Source: Siphonodentalium dalli (Eukaryota > Mollusca > Scaphopoda > Gadilida > Siphonodentaliidae). Taken from it: a DNA stretch of 64,000 bases. Numbering within the stretch: the first letter of the stretch is position 1; the number at the start of each line of letters is the position of its first letter. A program made the position numbers and the translations under genes. Shown piece after piece: positions 26,795 through 41,700 of the stretch. Location of the stretch: NCBI GenBank assembly GCA_032622095.1, contig CP136062.1, positions 195,491,887-195,555,886 on the forward strand, in the 5' to 3' direction. The notes below the pieces were generated by a model that saw only the letters and a program-made list of their open reading frames with translations, did not search any database and was not told the origin of the DNA.

Positions 26795-29700
26795 GCAGCT
26801 GGACCTTATTGGCTCCCCGACTAATCTATATGGTGAAATGGAATTATTTTACTGTTGTTGCAACTTCTGGTCTGGAAGCCATTTTGCATCTTCGAAACTG
26901 ATTTCTCAATTAAGTTGTTTTTTAGTGTTTGAAACCAAGAGGAAAAGTTTAATAACTGAGACAACTCGTGATTGTGAAATGGATTTATTTAAAGCTACCT
27001 AAGTGTAGCAATCATAATTAAAACATTACAAGGATTTAACAAATGGGAAGCAAAATAGCACTTAAAGTGAACATGCAACAAATAAAAAGTTGGTGAAAAA
27101 GCAAACATGCATCCAAGCTGAGTGGATTAACCCCTTCTATACCAAATACTCACTGACAAGTAGTTCCTTTAGGAAATGTTCAGATAATAAGTTCAACAAG
27201 AGATGTGCACTCGCATGCTAGCATACCCCCACCGTGGCAAATTCAACCCGCATTATCCGTAAACCCAACAAAAAAGATTTTTAACTTTAAAGAAAAATTC
27301 GGACTAATAATATCGATATGGTGTCACAAGAAGCTTGTACAGAAAAAATTATTCAAATTGGTTCATATTTGTTAAAGTTATTACATCGGACAGAATTTTC
27401 TAAGTCAAAATAAGTCAGAAATGAAGTGTAATATTACGAAAAACAGTCTGAGACAATCCCTAGCCGCATCATGTAGAGAGGGTATTGTGAGAAGCATGTA
27501 TACCAAAAATTATTGAAATAGGTTCATATTTGTTAAAGTTATTAAGTCGGACAGAATTTTCTAAGTCGAAAATGAGGCGTAACTAAAAAAAAAAAAGTCG
27601 GACCAAACCGCAATTAGCATCATGCGGAGAGGCAGTCACAAGGAGATTGCATACAAAAAATTATTGAAATCGGTTCATAGTTGTTCGAGTTATGAGGTCG
27701 GATGGACGGATGGCTCGACGGACGGATGGATGGAACGACACACGGATGGAGAAAGCGTGACGGACAGACAGACGCAGTCAATCCAGTATACCCCCCATTT
27801 TCTTCGAAAGTGGGGGTATAACAAAAGCCATTTGTTGAACTTATTATCTGAACATTTCCCACCAAAGAATAGGAATCCTCCTGCACTTATATTTCCTGGA
27901 CATCCCTCCAGATGAATAATAGTCCATTCTTAGAAAGGGTTAATACATTTCACTTTTCACACAATCTTTACTTCTTCCAGGAATTCAAACAGTAAACAAG
28001 AATGGACATTCAGACCAGTCAGATGACAACAACAATAAATTCGGTCTCTTTGAAAAGCTGACGAAAATCATATCTGATGTACATTTCCGGATTTGTGGTT
28101 TAAAATAGTTTCTGTATTGATGATATTCCCTCCAATTTATTGGAGAGTGGCAAGCCTAATTTAGTGTGCCTGTCATTTGCAGAATGAGGTCCCCAGAGGG
28201 TGAATTTAGTGATGCTATCCTGCATAGTGGGCTAGCATCACCAAATTCACCCTATGGGGACCTCATTCTGCATGGCCTCATCTGCTATGGGAGACATCGA
28301 CTCAGATTGAAGTTCCCAAATGGTGAATAGTGTGATTTACACCCATTGGGAACCTCGATTATGCAATGTGTCGTCTGCCAATTTGAGGATATAGAGAAAC
28401 TAAACTAAAAAAGAAATAGAATCTATGTGAAGAAGTTTATATAGAAATTTGATAGCAAAGAAACTTTGCAGAGAAGATGAGGCCTAACCAGAATGAGGTC
28501 CGCAGAAGGTGAATTTAGTTATGCTAGCCCGCTATGTGGGACAGCGTCACTAAATTACCCTCTGATGACCTCATTCTGCAATGACAGGCACACTAAACTC
28601 AGGCTTGGAGAGTGCTGCAGGCCATGTGCAATTTCATTGGTTAACGATGTAACATATCACTTGAAGGCAGAAACCAATATCTATAAAACGCTGATAGCGA
28701 CGACAGACACTGTTTCCTGGTTGGTCATATTTAAATAGCGAGATTTTCACATGCATTATCAAACACAACTAACGTTGTAAAACTAAATACATGATATATA
28801 TCCATTATTCATTATACTCATCGCAATATAGGAGACATCATATTTTTATCAGTCAACGATATTCATGACTGATTATTCTTTCGCATCTTGTTGTATTTAT
28901 AACTACTTCTAAATTCTACGATTCTCACAAACATTTACAGTGCCAGGAATGCACTCCATATTTGGAAACGGTTTATTATGTCATGTGGGATTGTTGTGTC
29001 GTCATAGCAATGAAATATAACCAAGAGATTTAGAGATGTACATCCGATAGGATTTTCGTCTGCTTTTCAAAGAGATTGCAATAAATTCACCGGTGATAAA
29101 ACATTATCGGCAATATGCTGGTAGCCTGTGTATTTTATACGTGGTTATATGCGAGATATACACATGCTCCATATTTTTTATCACCAAGCAATGCCCTGTG
29201 TATTCTGATGTTGCATTTTCGGATGATCGGTCCTCCGTATTAGTTCAGCAATACAATTATTACCTTATCGGGCTGCACGATGTTATTGTGTGATTGGCAC
29301 TAGAGCATTTTTATCTAATGTAAGATCCATAATAGCTGCCGGTGAAGTGAAAAGTTTATTTTCCGATACTAGCAAATTCTAGTATAAAAAGTGTGTCTAT
29401 TTCAGACATAGTTGTCCCCCGAATTTTTTTTTTCAGGGAATATTAAAATAGCCGGTGTCCGTCCATCCGGAAATGGTTTCCGGATGATAACTTGAGTTTC
29501 GGTTATTAGATCAAAAGCAAATTTCATATGTGAGTTTATCAGACCAAAACACAGGCCAAGTTCGAATATGGGTTTGCTCCGCCCATTTATGCGAGAGTTA
29601 TGGCCCTTTTTCGACTTAGAATCTTGTAATTTTCTGGTTTCCGGATGATAACTTCAGTTTGTGTGACCATATCTGAACCAAATTTAGTATGATAGTTTAT

Positions 29701-32700
29701 CCACCATTTCAGGGGACACTGGTTGGATTGTTCTGAAATTTAGTATCGGATTTAGGGTCCTTGTTATTTTTTTCAGAAAAGCTGATGCCCCCCCTGAAGC
29801 CACTTTTTCGGGGGACACTGTGGCCGGACGGCCTTTTATTCAAACATAAAATCTGACCCGAACAGCAACATGGACCAGACAAGATATAAAAAACGCTAAT
29901 CCAAATACCAAGCTAATGAAAGTGTCAATGATACCGTAGCTCAACTCGGAGAGGGGACAATGTCATACATTAGTCAATGGAGCGATAAGGAATGCAGAAA
30001 GTTGAAGTAATACTAGAGATCACCCCGAAGAGCCGTATGAAGTTTGGAATAAATTTTGATGAAATTGTTGGCAGTTGGGCATGCCAACATTTCTCCAATA
30101 AGTGTCGCTGCAGGGTGTGCCAATGGAATCAAATGTGAAATCCAAGATGGCTGCTAGCGGCCATGTTCTTTACAATATTTTGAAAAAATTTGATGGTTCC
30201 TATTTAGTAGTCAGAATGAAGATCCTTATGAAGTACATATAGTAGTCATCCAAAATCCATATGAAATTTGGGGACGATCGAATGAGGGGTGTGGTCTGCA
30301 GGGTGTGCCAAAGGATTTAGTCATGATAAGAGTAAAATCGAATAAGTAAAAGGCAACCATGTTTATCTCCCATCTAGGTGATCCAAAACTTGCATGTTAA
30401 TTTTCAAAACAATTCTCCTATAAATGTGGCCTGCAGGGTGTGCTGATGCATTCAAATTTGAAATCCAGGATGGCTTATGGTATTTTTTTGTATGTTTATA
30501 TTTTATGAATACACATGTGTATAAAATAAACAGGCTACCAGCATCTTGCCGTATACCATTGGTAATTGATTGGTATATTTAAGGGATTTTCACACCTGAG
30601 CTATGTCATGAGGTGGAAAGTTTAGAACAACCTACACAGAAAACTACTTAACTATTAAGCTAGTACACCACATGAAGGAAACTATACTATCGCAAGACCA
30701 CATCAAGCATATTACATATTAAACAATAAAAATATTAAAAAGGTGATGTTATTCATACTTTAAGAAGGGAATTTTTGGGGAACAGCGTTCTCAGCAAATA
30801 AATAAATTGAGTGGAAATGAACTGCTTTTGAAAGTACATGATCTGAAATAGTAAAAGTGTTGAATGGCAATTTAATTGAGTTCAATACTGATTCCAGAAT
30901 TTCAACATTTTGTTAGCTGTGTGATGAATGAAAGTGTCAATGACACCTTGGCTCAACTTGGGAAGGAGTCTTTTTTTGTTGAGCAATGAATATACTGATA
31001 AAGAAGAAGGAAAGCCAAAAAGTTAGTCAAGGTCTTGTATTCTGTAGATGAAATTATTTTCATTTGAAACATTTCACAAATAAATGGGCTGCAGAGTGTG
31101 AATGGATTAAAATTAGAAATCCAAGATGGCTGCTGGCAGCCATGTTTTACAATGATTTTCGGAAATAATCGATGGCTCCAATCTAGAGGACACCCTGCAT
31201 ATCCGTATGAAGTTTGGTGACAATTGGATGAGGGATGTGGCCCGCAGGGTGTACCGAAGGATTTAGTCAGGCGAAGAGTAAAATTCAAGATGGCTGCTGG
31301 TGGCCATTTTGTTTAACGAATTTTGGAAAAAATTGATAGCTCCCATCTAGAGGTCATCCCGAAGATCCTAATGAAGTTTGGTGATGATCGGATGAGGGAT
31401 ATGGCCTGTAGGGTGAGCCAAAACATTTAATCATACAAAGAGTAAAATCCGAAATGGCTGCTGGCGGCCATGTTTTTCATCGAAAATCGCTAACATTTTA
31501 TAGCTCCTATCTAGAGGTGCTCCTAAACATGCTTGTAAATTTTCAAAACATTTCTCCAATAAATGCGGGCTGCAGGGAGTGCCAATGGATTCAAATTCAA
31601 ACGGATTTCGGAAAAAAATGGCTCCCATCTAGAGGTCACCCCAGAGATCCATATGAAGTGTGGTGATAATCGGATGAGGGATGTGGTCTGAAGGGTGAGC
31701 CAAAGGAAATTTTTGACGGATGCATGGACGGACGATGGAGATCAACCCACGGCAATAGCTCAAACTTTACAAAGCAAATTTAAGCTAAAAATGGTGAACA
31801 TCCAGTTTGCAAGAATCAACCTTTGGGCTGAGATGAGTTTTAGCCTCACTTTTAGGTCACAAGTCCATAGCCAAATTCCCAGCTATCTCTAACACTGAGG
31901 CCTAGTATTGTTGATTACTCCCAGCTTGAGTGGACTGACCTTAATACCAACATTGGGTTAGTTTCTTGATGTAACAGTTCATGGAATGACTTCTCACATT
32001 TTTCTTGCACACACCTAACATAATGTTGAGATTCTTGAATCAGTATTCATAACAGTATTTAGACTTGAATTGAAAGTTAATTGACTTCCATAACAATGTT
32101 CAATCATTATTGATCATTCACATGTAACGAGACATGTGATTTCACCATAAAAACAAACATGGTACAGAATTAGTGCGACACTGATTTCAAATAATTTTTG
32201 TGAACTATGATTTGTATTCTACTTCTCATGTTTCATATGATCAGGATGACTGACATATTGTCATTGAGCAGGGGTTAATCGATCTCAGTTAAAAGTGGGT
32301 CAAGCAATCAACTTGGCGATTGTTGATAGCAAAAATGTTTCTTGCTAGTCATCCCGATCATATGAGTAGAATTGTACCCTCAACCAAGTCTTGATGAAGG
32401 ATGAGGGTGATTCTACAAACATATGTGAATATGTGAGGGATGACTCCCACCCATTACTTCCCTTTTTGATATGTAACACATATCTTGATATTTTGATATC
32501 CGTAACAAAAAATACTATAGAACAGACTCGAGCCTGCTGCCGCATTTTACAGGCGATTCACTAGAGCGGGTTACGCTTACACTTACCCAACAAACGGTCC
32601 CTATTTTTTGTCTAGGTACGACAGAGCGAGCACAGTACAAGTGACCTTGCCCAAGGGTCACAACCTGGCACGAGATTTGAAACAGCGTGTGGCTCAATAC

Positions 32701-35700
32701 AGCTACAGCCCACACAACGATTAATCTGGCCAAGCCACTGTTGCGGAGACAATAGTTCACCAGCGCGGGCGCAAACTCATGCCGGTGCGTTAACACCATT
32801 AGAAGTCTGACACTCTAACTAACTGGGTTACCGAACTCCAAAGTAAAGTATTGTCACTTGATTAACCCTTTCAGTGCCAGGTCCGATTTTTGTATCAACC
32901 CATATACCCTGTGTCAATGCATTCTCTTATATATGCGAGTCGACCATAGGTCGCCTCGCATATATAAGAGAATGCATTGGCCTAACAATTTTCATCATTT
33001 GTTATTACGTTTTACAATTTTAATAATTTTTTCTTATATTCTTTAACAGACTTATTTTGTAGGTTTAGTGCCAGGGAATCTTACGTTTTTCACGGGCATC
33101 AAAATTATTACTAAGAATAATACTTGGTGACAGTTTTGAGTTATAACATGCTCCTAAGGTTTTATCCAGTTTTTTTTTAATTCGCTATAGCATGCTTGAG
33201 CATACCCAAAACAAATTCAACCCAAATATTCTAAAAAAAAAAAAATAATAATTAAAAAAATTGTTTTAGGGCCAATTTTACAGACCGTAAATTAGGGCCG
33301 ATGAGATCGGCCCGTGGCACTGAAAGGGTTAAGTACACCATTCTAGCTGCTAATATCATCATTGTTTTCATAAGTAAGCATGTGTAACTTTTGGTAAGTT
33401 GTGCATGATAAAAATTTATTGCCCTCGCAAATTTAAGTTTTATTCGGGCGAGGCGGCGGGACAATCACCCACCTCATAATGACAGTCCTGACACTACATA
33501 AATGTCTATCCCAGACCTATTTATACACAGTCAGTGCTGGCTCAAAATCTGAAATCAGAAGCTCTGCGTTATATATAACGCAATACATCCGTTTTAATGA
33601 ATTAATGCAGACAACAGATTGTGACATCACAATGGACCAATGCAACGGTGTCATCTGAAAGCTACTTTAAGACTGAATAAGATAGTAACGAGTTAACGAG
33701 TAACGAGATACAAATCTTACAGTGTCCCAACCAAACACCACAACTTACCCTTTACTAACATAAACCCACTAATCATGTTGCATCAATTACTCCACCCCCT
33801 TCCACATGAAATTATAAGAATCACTAACCGTGGCACCATCTACAAACTTATCTACATACCTATATGTATATGCGACATAATATGGGAGAGGAGCTTTGTA
33901 ACTAAGTTGCATAACTTGTGCTCCAATCCCCAGTGGTTACTCCCTCATCATTCATTACCAGCACATCATCATTCAATTGTGAATACTGTATATATTGAGA
34001 CACACAATAAATATGTTACAAACAAAGATAGTAACGTAGTGTGAATTTGGATGGGACCAATATGTGATTGCATGTATTGCAAGAGCACCAGGCAGACTTG
34101 TAGACTGCAGATCACAATCTGGCATACACTGATTAACCTGTTCTTGACTAAATACTCATTGACGAGCAGTTCCTTTAGGAAATGTTCAGAGAATAAGTTC
34201 AATAAATTGTCATAGGCTGTTTGTTGAACTTATTATCAGAACATTTCCCACCATAGAATATGAATACTTCCGCACTTGTATTAGATTTTCATTTGTCTGT
34301 TGTCTGTTTTTATTACCTGAACACCCCTCCAAATGAATAATAGAACATTCCAATGTATACTTTTATAAGTGAAGGGTGAATCCATTAGTAAAGAAAGGGT
34401 TAAATCACTCGTATCTCAGTTAATTTCCATGTGAGTTAGACAGATTTGTAGACTGCAGACCACAATCGGGCATATACACTGATAACACCCAATCACTCCG
34501 TATCTCAGTTAATTTCCAGGTGAGTTAGACAGATTTGTAGACTGCAGACCACAATCGGGCATATACACTGATAACACCCAATCACTCCGTATCTCAGTTA
34601 ATTTCCAGGTGAGTTAGACAGATTTGTAGACTGCAGACCACAATCGGGCATATACACCCAATCACTCCGTATCTCAGTTAATTTCCAGGTGAGTTAGACA
34701 GATTTGTAGACTGCAGACCACAATCGGGCATATACACTGATAACACCCAATCACTCCGTATCTCAGTTAATTTCCATGTGAGTTAGACAGATTTGTAGAA
34801 TGCAGACCACAATCGGGCATATACACTGATAACACCCAATCACTCTGTATCTCAGTTAATTTCCATGTGAGTTAGACAGATTTGTAGACGGCAGACCACA
34901 ATCGGGCATATACACTGATAACACCCAATCACTCTGTATCTCAGTTAATTTCCATGTGAGTTAGACAGATTTGTAGACTGCAGACCACAATCGGGCATAT
35001 ACACTGATAACACCCAATCACTCGTATCTCAGTTAATTTCCATGTGAGTTAGACAGATTTGTAGACTGCAGACCACAATCGGGCATATACACTGATAACA
35101 CCCAATCACTGGGTATCTCAGTTAATTTCCAGGTGAGCTAGGAAGACTTGTAGACTGCAGACCACAATCTGACATACACTGATAACACCCAATCACTCCG
35201 TATCTCAGTTAATTTCCAGGTGAGCTAGGAAGACTTGTAGACTGCAGACCACAATCTGACATACACTGATAACACCCAATCACTCCGTATCTCAGTTAAT
35301 TTCCAGGTGAGCTAGGAAGACTTGTAGACTGCAGACCACAATCTGACATACACTGATAACACACAATCACTCCGTATCTCAGTTAATTTCCAGGTGAGCT
35401 AGGAAGACTTGTAGACTGCAGACCACAATCTGACATACACTGATAACACCCAATCACTCCGTATCTCAGTTAATTTCCAGGTGAGTGAGAGAGACTTGTG
35501 GACTGCAGACCACAATCGAGCATATACACTGATAACACCCAATCACTCGTATCTCAGTTAATTTCCAGGTGAGCTAGGAAGACTTGTAGGCTGCAGACCA
35601 CAATCTGGCATATACACTGATAACACCCAATCACTCGTATCTCAGTTAATTTCCAGGTGAGTTAGACAGATTTGTAGACTGCAGACCACAATTAATCTGA

Positions 35701-38700
35701 CATACACTGATAACACCCAATCACTCGTATCTCAGTTAATTTCCACTAATCACCTCAGCATAAATCGCTAACAGCTAATTACGAGTTTATTAACTCCCTC
35801 TGGATAGGTAGCCAATATATCCAGGTACCTGTTATTAAAGGGACACAAGGAACTCGCAGTGGGTAAACTAAAAAATCATAAAGGTTTGTTACTATGAAGA
35901 ACATTGAGAAACAGATAAACTTTGTCCCCAGAGGGTGAATTTAGTGATACTACCCTGCATAGCAGGCTAGCATCACCAAATTCACCATCTGGGGACCTCA
36001 TTCTGCTAGGCCTCATCTTCTGGGAAGTATCTATAGTCTCTAATTAACATTGGTTTTAGTTACTATTTCCCTTCTTGGAAGTTTCTATATCCCCTAATTT
36101 GCAGAAGATAAAATGCATAATTGAGGTGCCCAATGGGTGAACATCACCAATTTCAACTGGGGAACTTCAATCTAATACTATATATATATATATAGGTCTC
36201 CCATAGCAGTTGAGGCCTAAGCAGAATGAGTTTCCCCGAGGGTGAATTTGGTGATGCTAGACCACCTTGTGGGGAACTTCAGTCTAATCCTAAGTCTCCC
36301 ATAGCAGTTGAGGCCTAAGCAGAATGAGGTTCACCCTCTGGGGACCTCATTCTTCAAATGACAGACACACTATTTGCAGACTTGGACTTTGTTCTTATTT
36401 TTATTATTGATAACTGTTTTGTGATGAAATTTTCGCACGTTGAAACTATTGTTATGTAAATATTATGGTCACAGTGATTGTCATTTTTGCTCAACTGTTT
36501 GTTGATAATATGGCTGGCACCGTAACAGTAATGTTTACATAATGAAGGCTTTAATATGTGATGTCTCATCATTGAGGAGTTATCTATTATAAATATAACA
36601 AAGTCTCCATATTTTCCATGTTCTTCTTAGCGATGATGGTTGTACAATATTTTATGAATTTTCACCTTTTCTTACTGCGAATGCCTTATGCCCTTTTAAT
36701 TACCATAATACTATCAATTATATATTAATATAATATAATTTCTTTTCATTGAATGAAGCTCTGTCTTATATAAATAATCTGATATTAAACTAGTTTCAAA
36801 TGCACACCTTAAGGGGCTGTTGGAATGATTGCTGAGATGTTTGTTCCAAAAAGTTAGTCTGATATTACAAACTATTTACATATTAGGCCAAATAAATAAT
36901 AGTATTGTGTTCATCACCTCCCTCATCACCAAAGAGGGCCTCATAATTTTTGTTCTAAAGGTTAAAAAAAATCATTCTCCAATCTATCCACAATTTGATA
37001 TATAGAGAAGTTTCCATTTAAGAATTAATGGTTAAGAGGCATTGGAGAATAGATTCTATACATTGCTTGGAAAACCCATATGTATTTGCCTGAGAACAAA
37101 CATATTTATTTTTAGTGGCCTAATTGCCATCTGACGTAAACAAAACTGCATGCAAATGAAAGCCTAGAGTCACAAATTAGAGGAATCAGAATGAAAAATA
37201 GAAAAACTATTTAAATAATTCGAACAGAATAAAAGCGATTATTTGAACAACAGCGAACAGAAAGGTAAAAAAAAATAGACCATGTTAAACAAAATTATAA
37301 AATAAAAACTGAAAACACCACCAATGAATGTACAGAACCCAGGGGCATTGTAGAACCAAACGACCATAACATAGTAATAGCAAACATACCTGAATTACCA
37401 CAAACAGAAGAATATTCAAAAGAATAGGACTGGCAAATGATAAGTAATCAAATAAAAGACAGGTCAAAACTTAACAACAGCTACTTTTTGTCATTTTAAA
37501 GAATAGGCAACATGTCCTCCAAAATAAGTTGACTTTATTTGACCAATGGCTTCTTTAGAAATGAAACATTTGATTCTCAGAACAACCATTTAATCAATCT
37601 CCAACTGTCTATGTTGTTAACAGTTACAAAGCACTGAAAATGGTACTCAACATAAAGCGACAAGTTATAAATGGACTGAACATAGCCCACAAAAATACAT
37701 GGTACACCAGTAACACCACCAACAATATGATGAAATTACTACAGAACTGAGACCGATTTCATCGAGCAGAATGTGGTGGTTTCATCACAGCAAACCCAAC
37801 AACCCCTGACCTAAGGTCTATGTGCAAAAATGAAAGCAGCACAAATCCAGATATGAGTAATTTATAGAGCTATACATTCAAGATCCAGATATGAGTAATT
37901 TATAGAGCTATATTAGTTTAAGACTTTTCAGATTATTTTTTTTTATAATATTTTTGTTTTGTTCCATCAGGTTTTTGGCCAGGATTGCTGCTCATTTGGC
38001 GGCTCCCAGATTGGGAGCGGTGGCCAGAACTGGGTTCGGACAAAGATCCATGAGAATTACCGCCCATGCTGGCATTACTCGGTTCACAGACATTATTTCC
38101 AGAATGCTGACCTCTACCCCTGTGATTTGCTCTACCCGACTTTCCTCCACGAGATCTGTGAGACTGTACCTGATCATCAGACATATGCTTTATGACGTCG
38201 CCATGTGGATCTGATATCTGCTTATCTCGGAATTCCTCGTCTATAGCAGACGTGACTCTCTGCTTCGCATTTCTCAGCGAACCATCGTTGTCAGAATATA
38301 TCGTCAGAATCACTGTCTGCTGTTTCGATTTTTTCGCAGATGATCTTGCACCTCCATCTCTTTGAGCTATAATATATGAAACAGAAACATAGTGGTAGTT
38401 TAGTTTCTCTATATCTCCAAATTGCAGACGACACATTGCATAATTGAGGTTCCCAATGAGTGTACATCACAATATTCACCATTTGGGAACTTCAATCTGA
38501 GTCTATGTCTCACATAGCAGATGAGGCCATGCAGAATGAGGTCCCCAGAGGGTGAATTTAGTGATGCTAGCCTGCTATGCAGGATAGCATCACTAAATTC
38601 ACCCTTTAGGAACATCATTCTGCAAATGAGAGGCACATTAAACTCAGGCTTGTACCCCCCTCCATTTTTCTTTGAAAAGTGGGTTTATAATAGGGGCTAC

Positions 38701-41700
38701 CGGAGGTTCTGCTATGCTATGTGCATACATGCACCTGCAACATTTAATGTTGAATATGTAGACACAACTTTTTAGAAACATCTGTTGGGTGGATGGACCG
38801 ATCTAAAGCAGTCCAGCGACGATGTTCCGGTCCAGTCCATTGTCCCGACCGGTTCAGTCTACATCCCTAGGGGGAAGGGACATTTAAGTTATGTTACTAT
38901 CTAAGTAGTTACTATCTAAGTAGGGTAAGTCCAAAGTCCAAATTGTTCCGAAAAAATAATATAGTGTTCACATAATATAGTGCCTTCTAAAATAGGGCCC
39001 TGAGAATTTTTTGATTTGGTGTAATTCAAAATTGTTTGTCTGAATTGATTCAAAATCAGCTGTCCCGATTCAAATTTTATCGAATCATTTCCACCAGGTG
39101 CATTCCCATGGTTGCCAAGGCCCACAAGGGAATTACACACAAGGGAATTGCATACAAAATCATTTGGTAAACATAACGCCAGCCACCATTCTGTATACTA
39201 CCATAGGTCAAGAAGTTTGAATTTATGATACAAATGGCAGATTAGAATATACAGTACTCAAACTGAGTACTGACAAAGTTGCTGAATGTGAAAGTTTGGA
39301 ATAACATTAACTCTTTCACCACCAAATTTACAGAGGTCAAATTGTCCAGGACACCGGGTTTGCAGCAGTTTATATGGAAATTCATTGCCTCACATGTGGG
39401 GCATTCATACTAGCATTTATAGATGAGGTAGGTATGACACCCATATATTGACCAGTGACAACTGCCCATCAATTTGAACTAACTGCCGATGGATGACGTC
39501 ACATAATTGTGATTATATCACAATGGTAACGCATGCCATATGTACCAGGTGCGTAAATACATTTGAACTCAATATTTACTGTTACAGTTAACATTATTTG
39601 CAATATTTCATCACATAAGTATATTGACCAAACTCACATTCAAATAGTTAGCACTATATCCATCACTTGTCATAGATTTAGCATATGTGGTGATTAAGAA
39701 TGAAATTAGAAGGCGTACAATGAGCATAATGATGAGAACAGACCAAGTGTATGCCCAAGAAGGCGTTATTTAACTGAGATAGACCCATTTTCCCGGATTT
39801 AGGCCCACGTGTATTCAACTGTAATAATGCTAAGCAATTATGAATAACTTTCCAAACACAACTGCCAATGATCTCATTGCATTCCCAAAATGTTTATGCA
39901 TGTCAATATCATGCTTACAACATGCACTCGCAGCTATTATTATTGAAGTCGCACTATTGCACGGCACGGTGAAGTTCGTAACATTACCTCGAAAATAGGA
40001 GACGCTAGACGGTTACCACAGAAAACTTTGTTAGAAAGGGCAACAATCTTCTTTATTTCATAAACATGTGTTATCGCAATGAGTTTGTCATAAACAATAA
40101 CAAACTAAATCAATCAGTACATGTGCAGTTTCGTCAGCATTTTTTTGGGAAACCGCACAACAGTAATTGTGACGTCATACATCAACTGTATATATTTACA
40201 TACTAAGTGTTGTCATCACTACATCCAGCATTCTGATTGGTCGGCGCCCACGTGGCTAGCTGCAGTTATTTATCGGTGAATGCGCAACGGCTCAATAACA
40301 CGAAGCTCATAACAACATCGATACGTCATTGGGTTTGGAAAGACGAACGCGTAATGTTTTGGGCGCATTTGGACTCGCGCAGGATTGACTTAATACATCA
40401 TCGGGTTTCAATATGAAGAGAAATTGTTCCTATTAACTTTTGCCAAGGGTGCTATTGGGTATTTTGGGCTGTGTTTGTCACGATACACTTTTCGATTTAA
40501 ATACATTTACAAAAGTGCCTTTTTCACTAAATGTATATAAATATAAGGATTAACTGTCATTTGGACTATTTTTATGGAGATGTAACCGTGAGTTAAGTGG
40601 TCATAACTTACATGTAAAACCCTTCGGGTTTTACACAAGTTATGTCCACTTACCTCAGGGTTACATCTCCATAAAAACAGTCCACATGACAGTTAATCCT
40701 TATATATTTAGGTCGGGAACATCTCATTGTGGCCGTATTTGTCAGGTCTACGCGTTCAACAGTAAATTAGTATTGATAGAGAATATCACCCAAATGATAT
40801 CTAAGTCGCCATTCTTTAAATCATTAGTATATCCCTGCAAACGTGATATTATTGCCTGTTATTCCCGAAAATTATTCTCTGCCCGCTAAAGCGGTGCTGA
40901 ACATAAATTACGTCATGCCCGCTAAAGCGGGCTGCAGTGTTGAAAGAGTTAACAGAGTTACTCCCCATCCATCACTCATCGCAGTAACAACCATGTATAT
41001 TTTGACGAAAATGAACTGCATGCACATTCTGGTAATACTGTGTTTCTTGTTGATTCTAGTTTCGTCACATTAGTGGTAGATGGTTTACAACACAAATACA
41101 AAATGCATTGAAAATCACTCATCTGAATGATGTTTTGATTCGTTATGGCTATCAATGCAATTGTGCTCCGAATTGTTCGGTATCCTCACTCTTGATACAC
41201 TAAAAAAATCAACAACAACAAAAAAACGATTTGATTCGATGATTCGATGCAATTTCTAAATAAAAACCCCTGATTTGCAGGGCCCTACATTGTGCCTTCC
41301 AAAACGTCAGGGCCGAGATAACTATATTCCAAACTACTCACTACGGATCAGTGGACGGCAGGTCTTTAAATTCCCCACAATTCAAGTCGGAAAAGGGTGT
41401 GCCCAAATATGGCATTGTGGCCAATTAAGAGCACATGAAAACATGTCGTCTTCATGACACTCTAGAAATTTATCATTTGAGCCGATTTGATCGAGAAAAA
41501 TCATTTTAACCCTTTACCCAACAGAAGGGCACTGTGCCAATGCATTCTCTTATATATGCGAGTCGACCATAGGTCGCCTTGCATATATAAGAGAATGCAT
41601 TGGCTTAACACATTACAAATTTAAAAATTGTTAAAGAATGTAAGAAAAAATGGTAAAAAGTGTTAAAAAAAAGATTTTGTTTAGGCCAATGCATTCTCTT

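Noticed and set aside
40220-40400. CCAAT-like and CACGTG motifs in a GC-richer patch
   Set aside because: No coding exon or start follows on either strand, and the patch lies inside an intron of the minus-strand gene.
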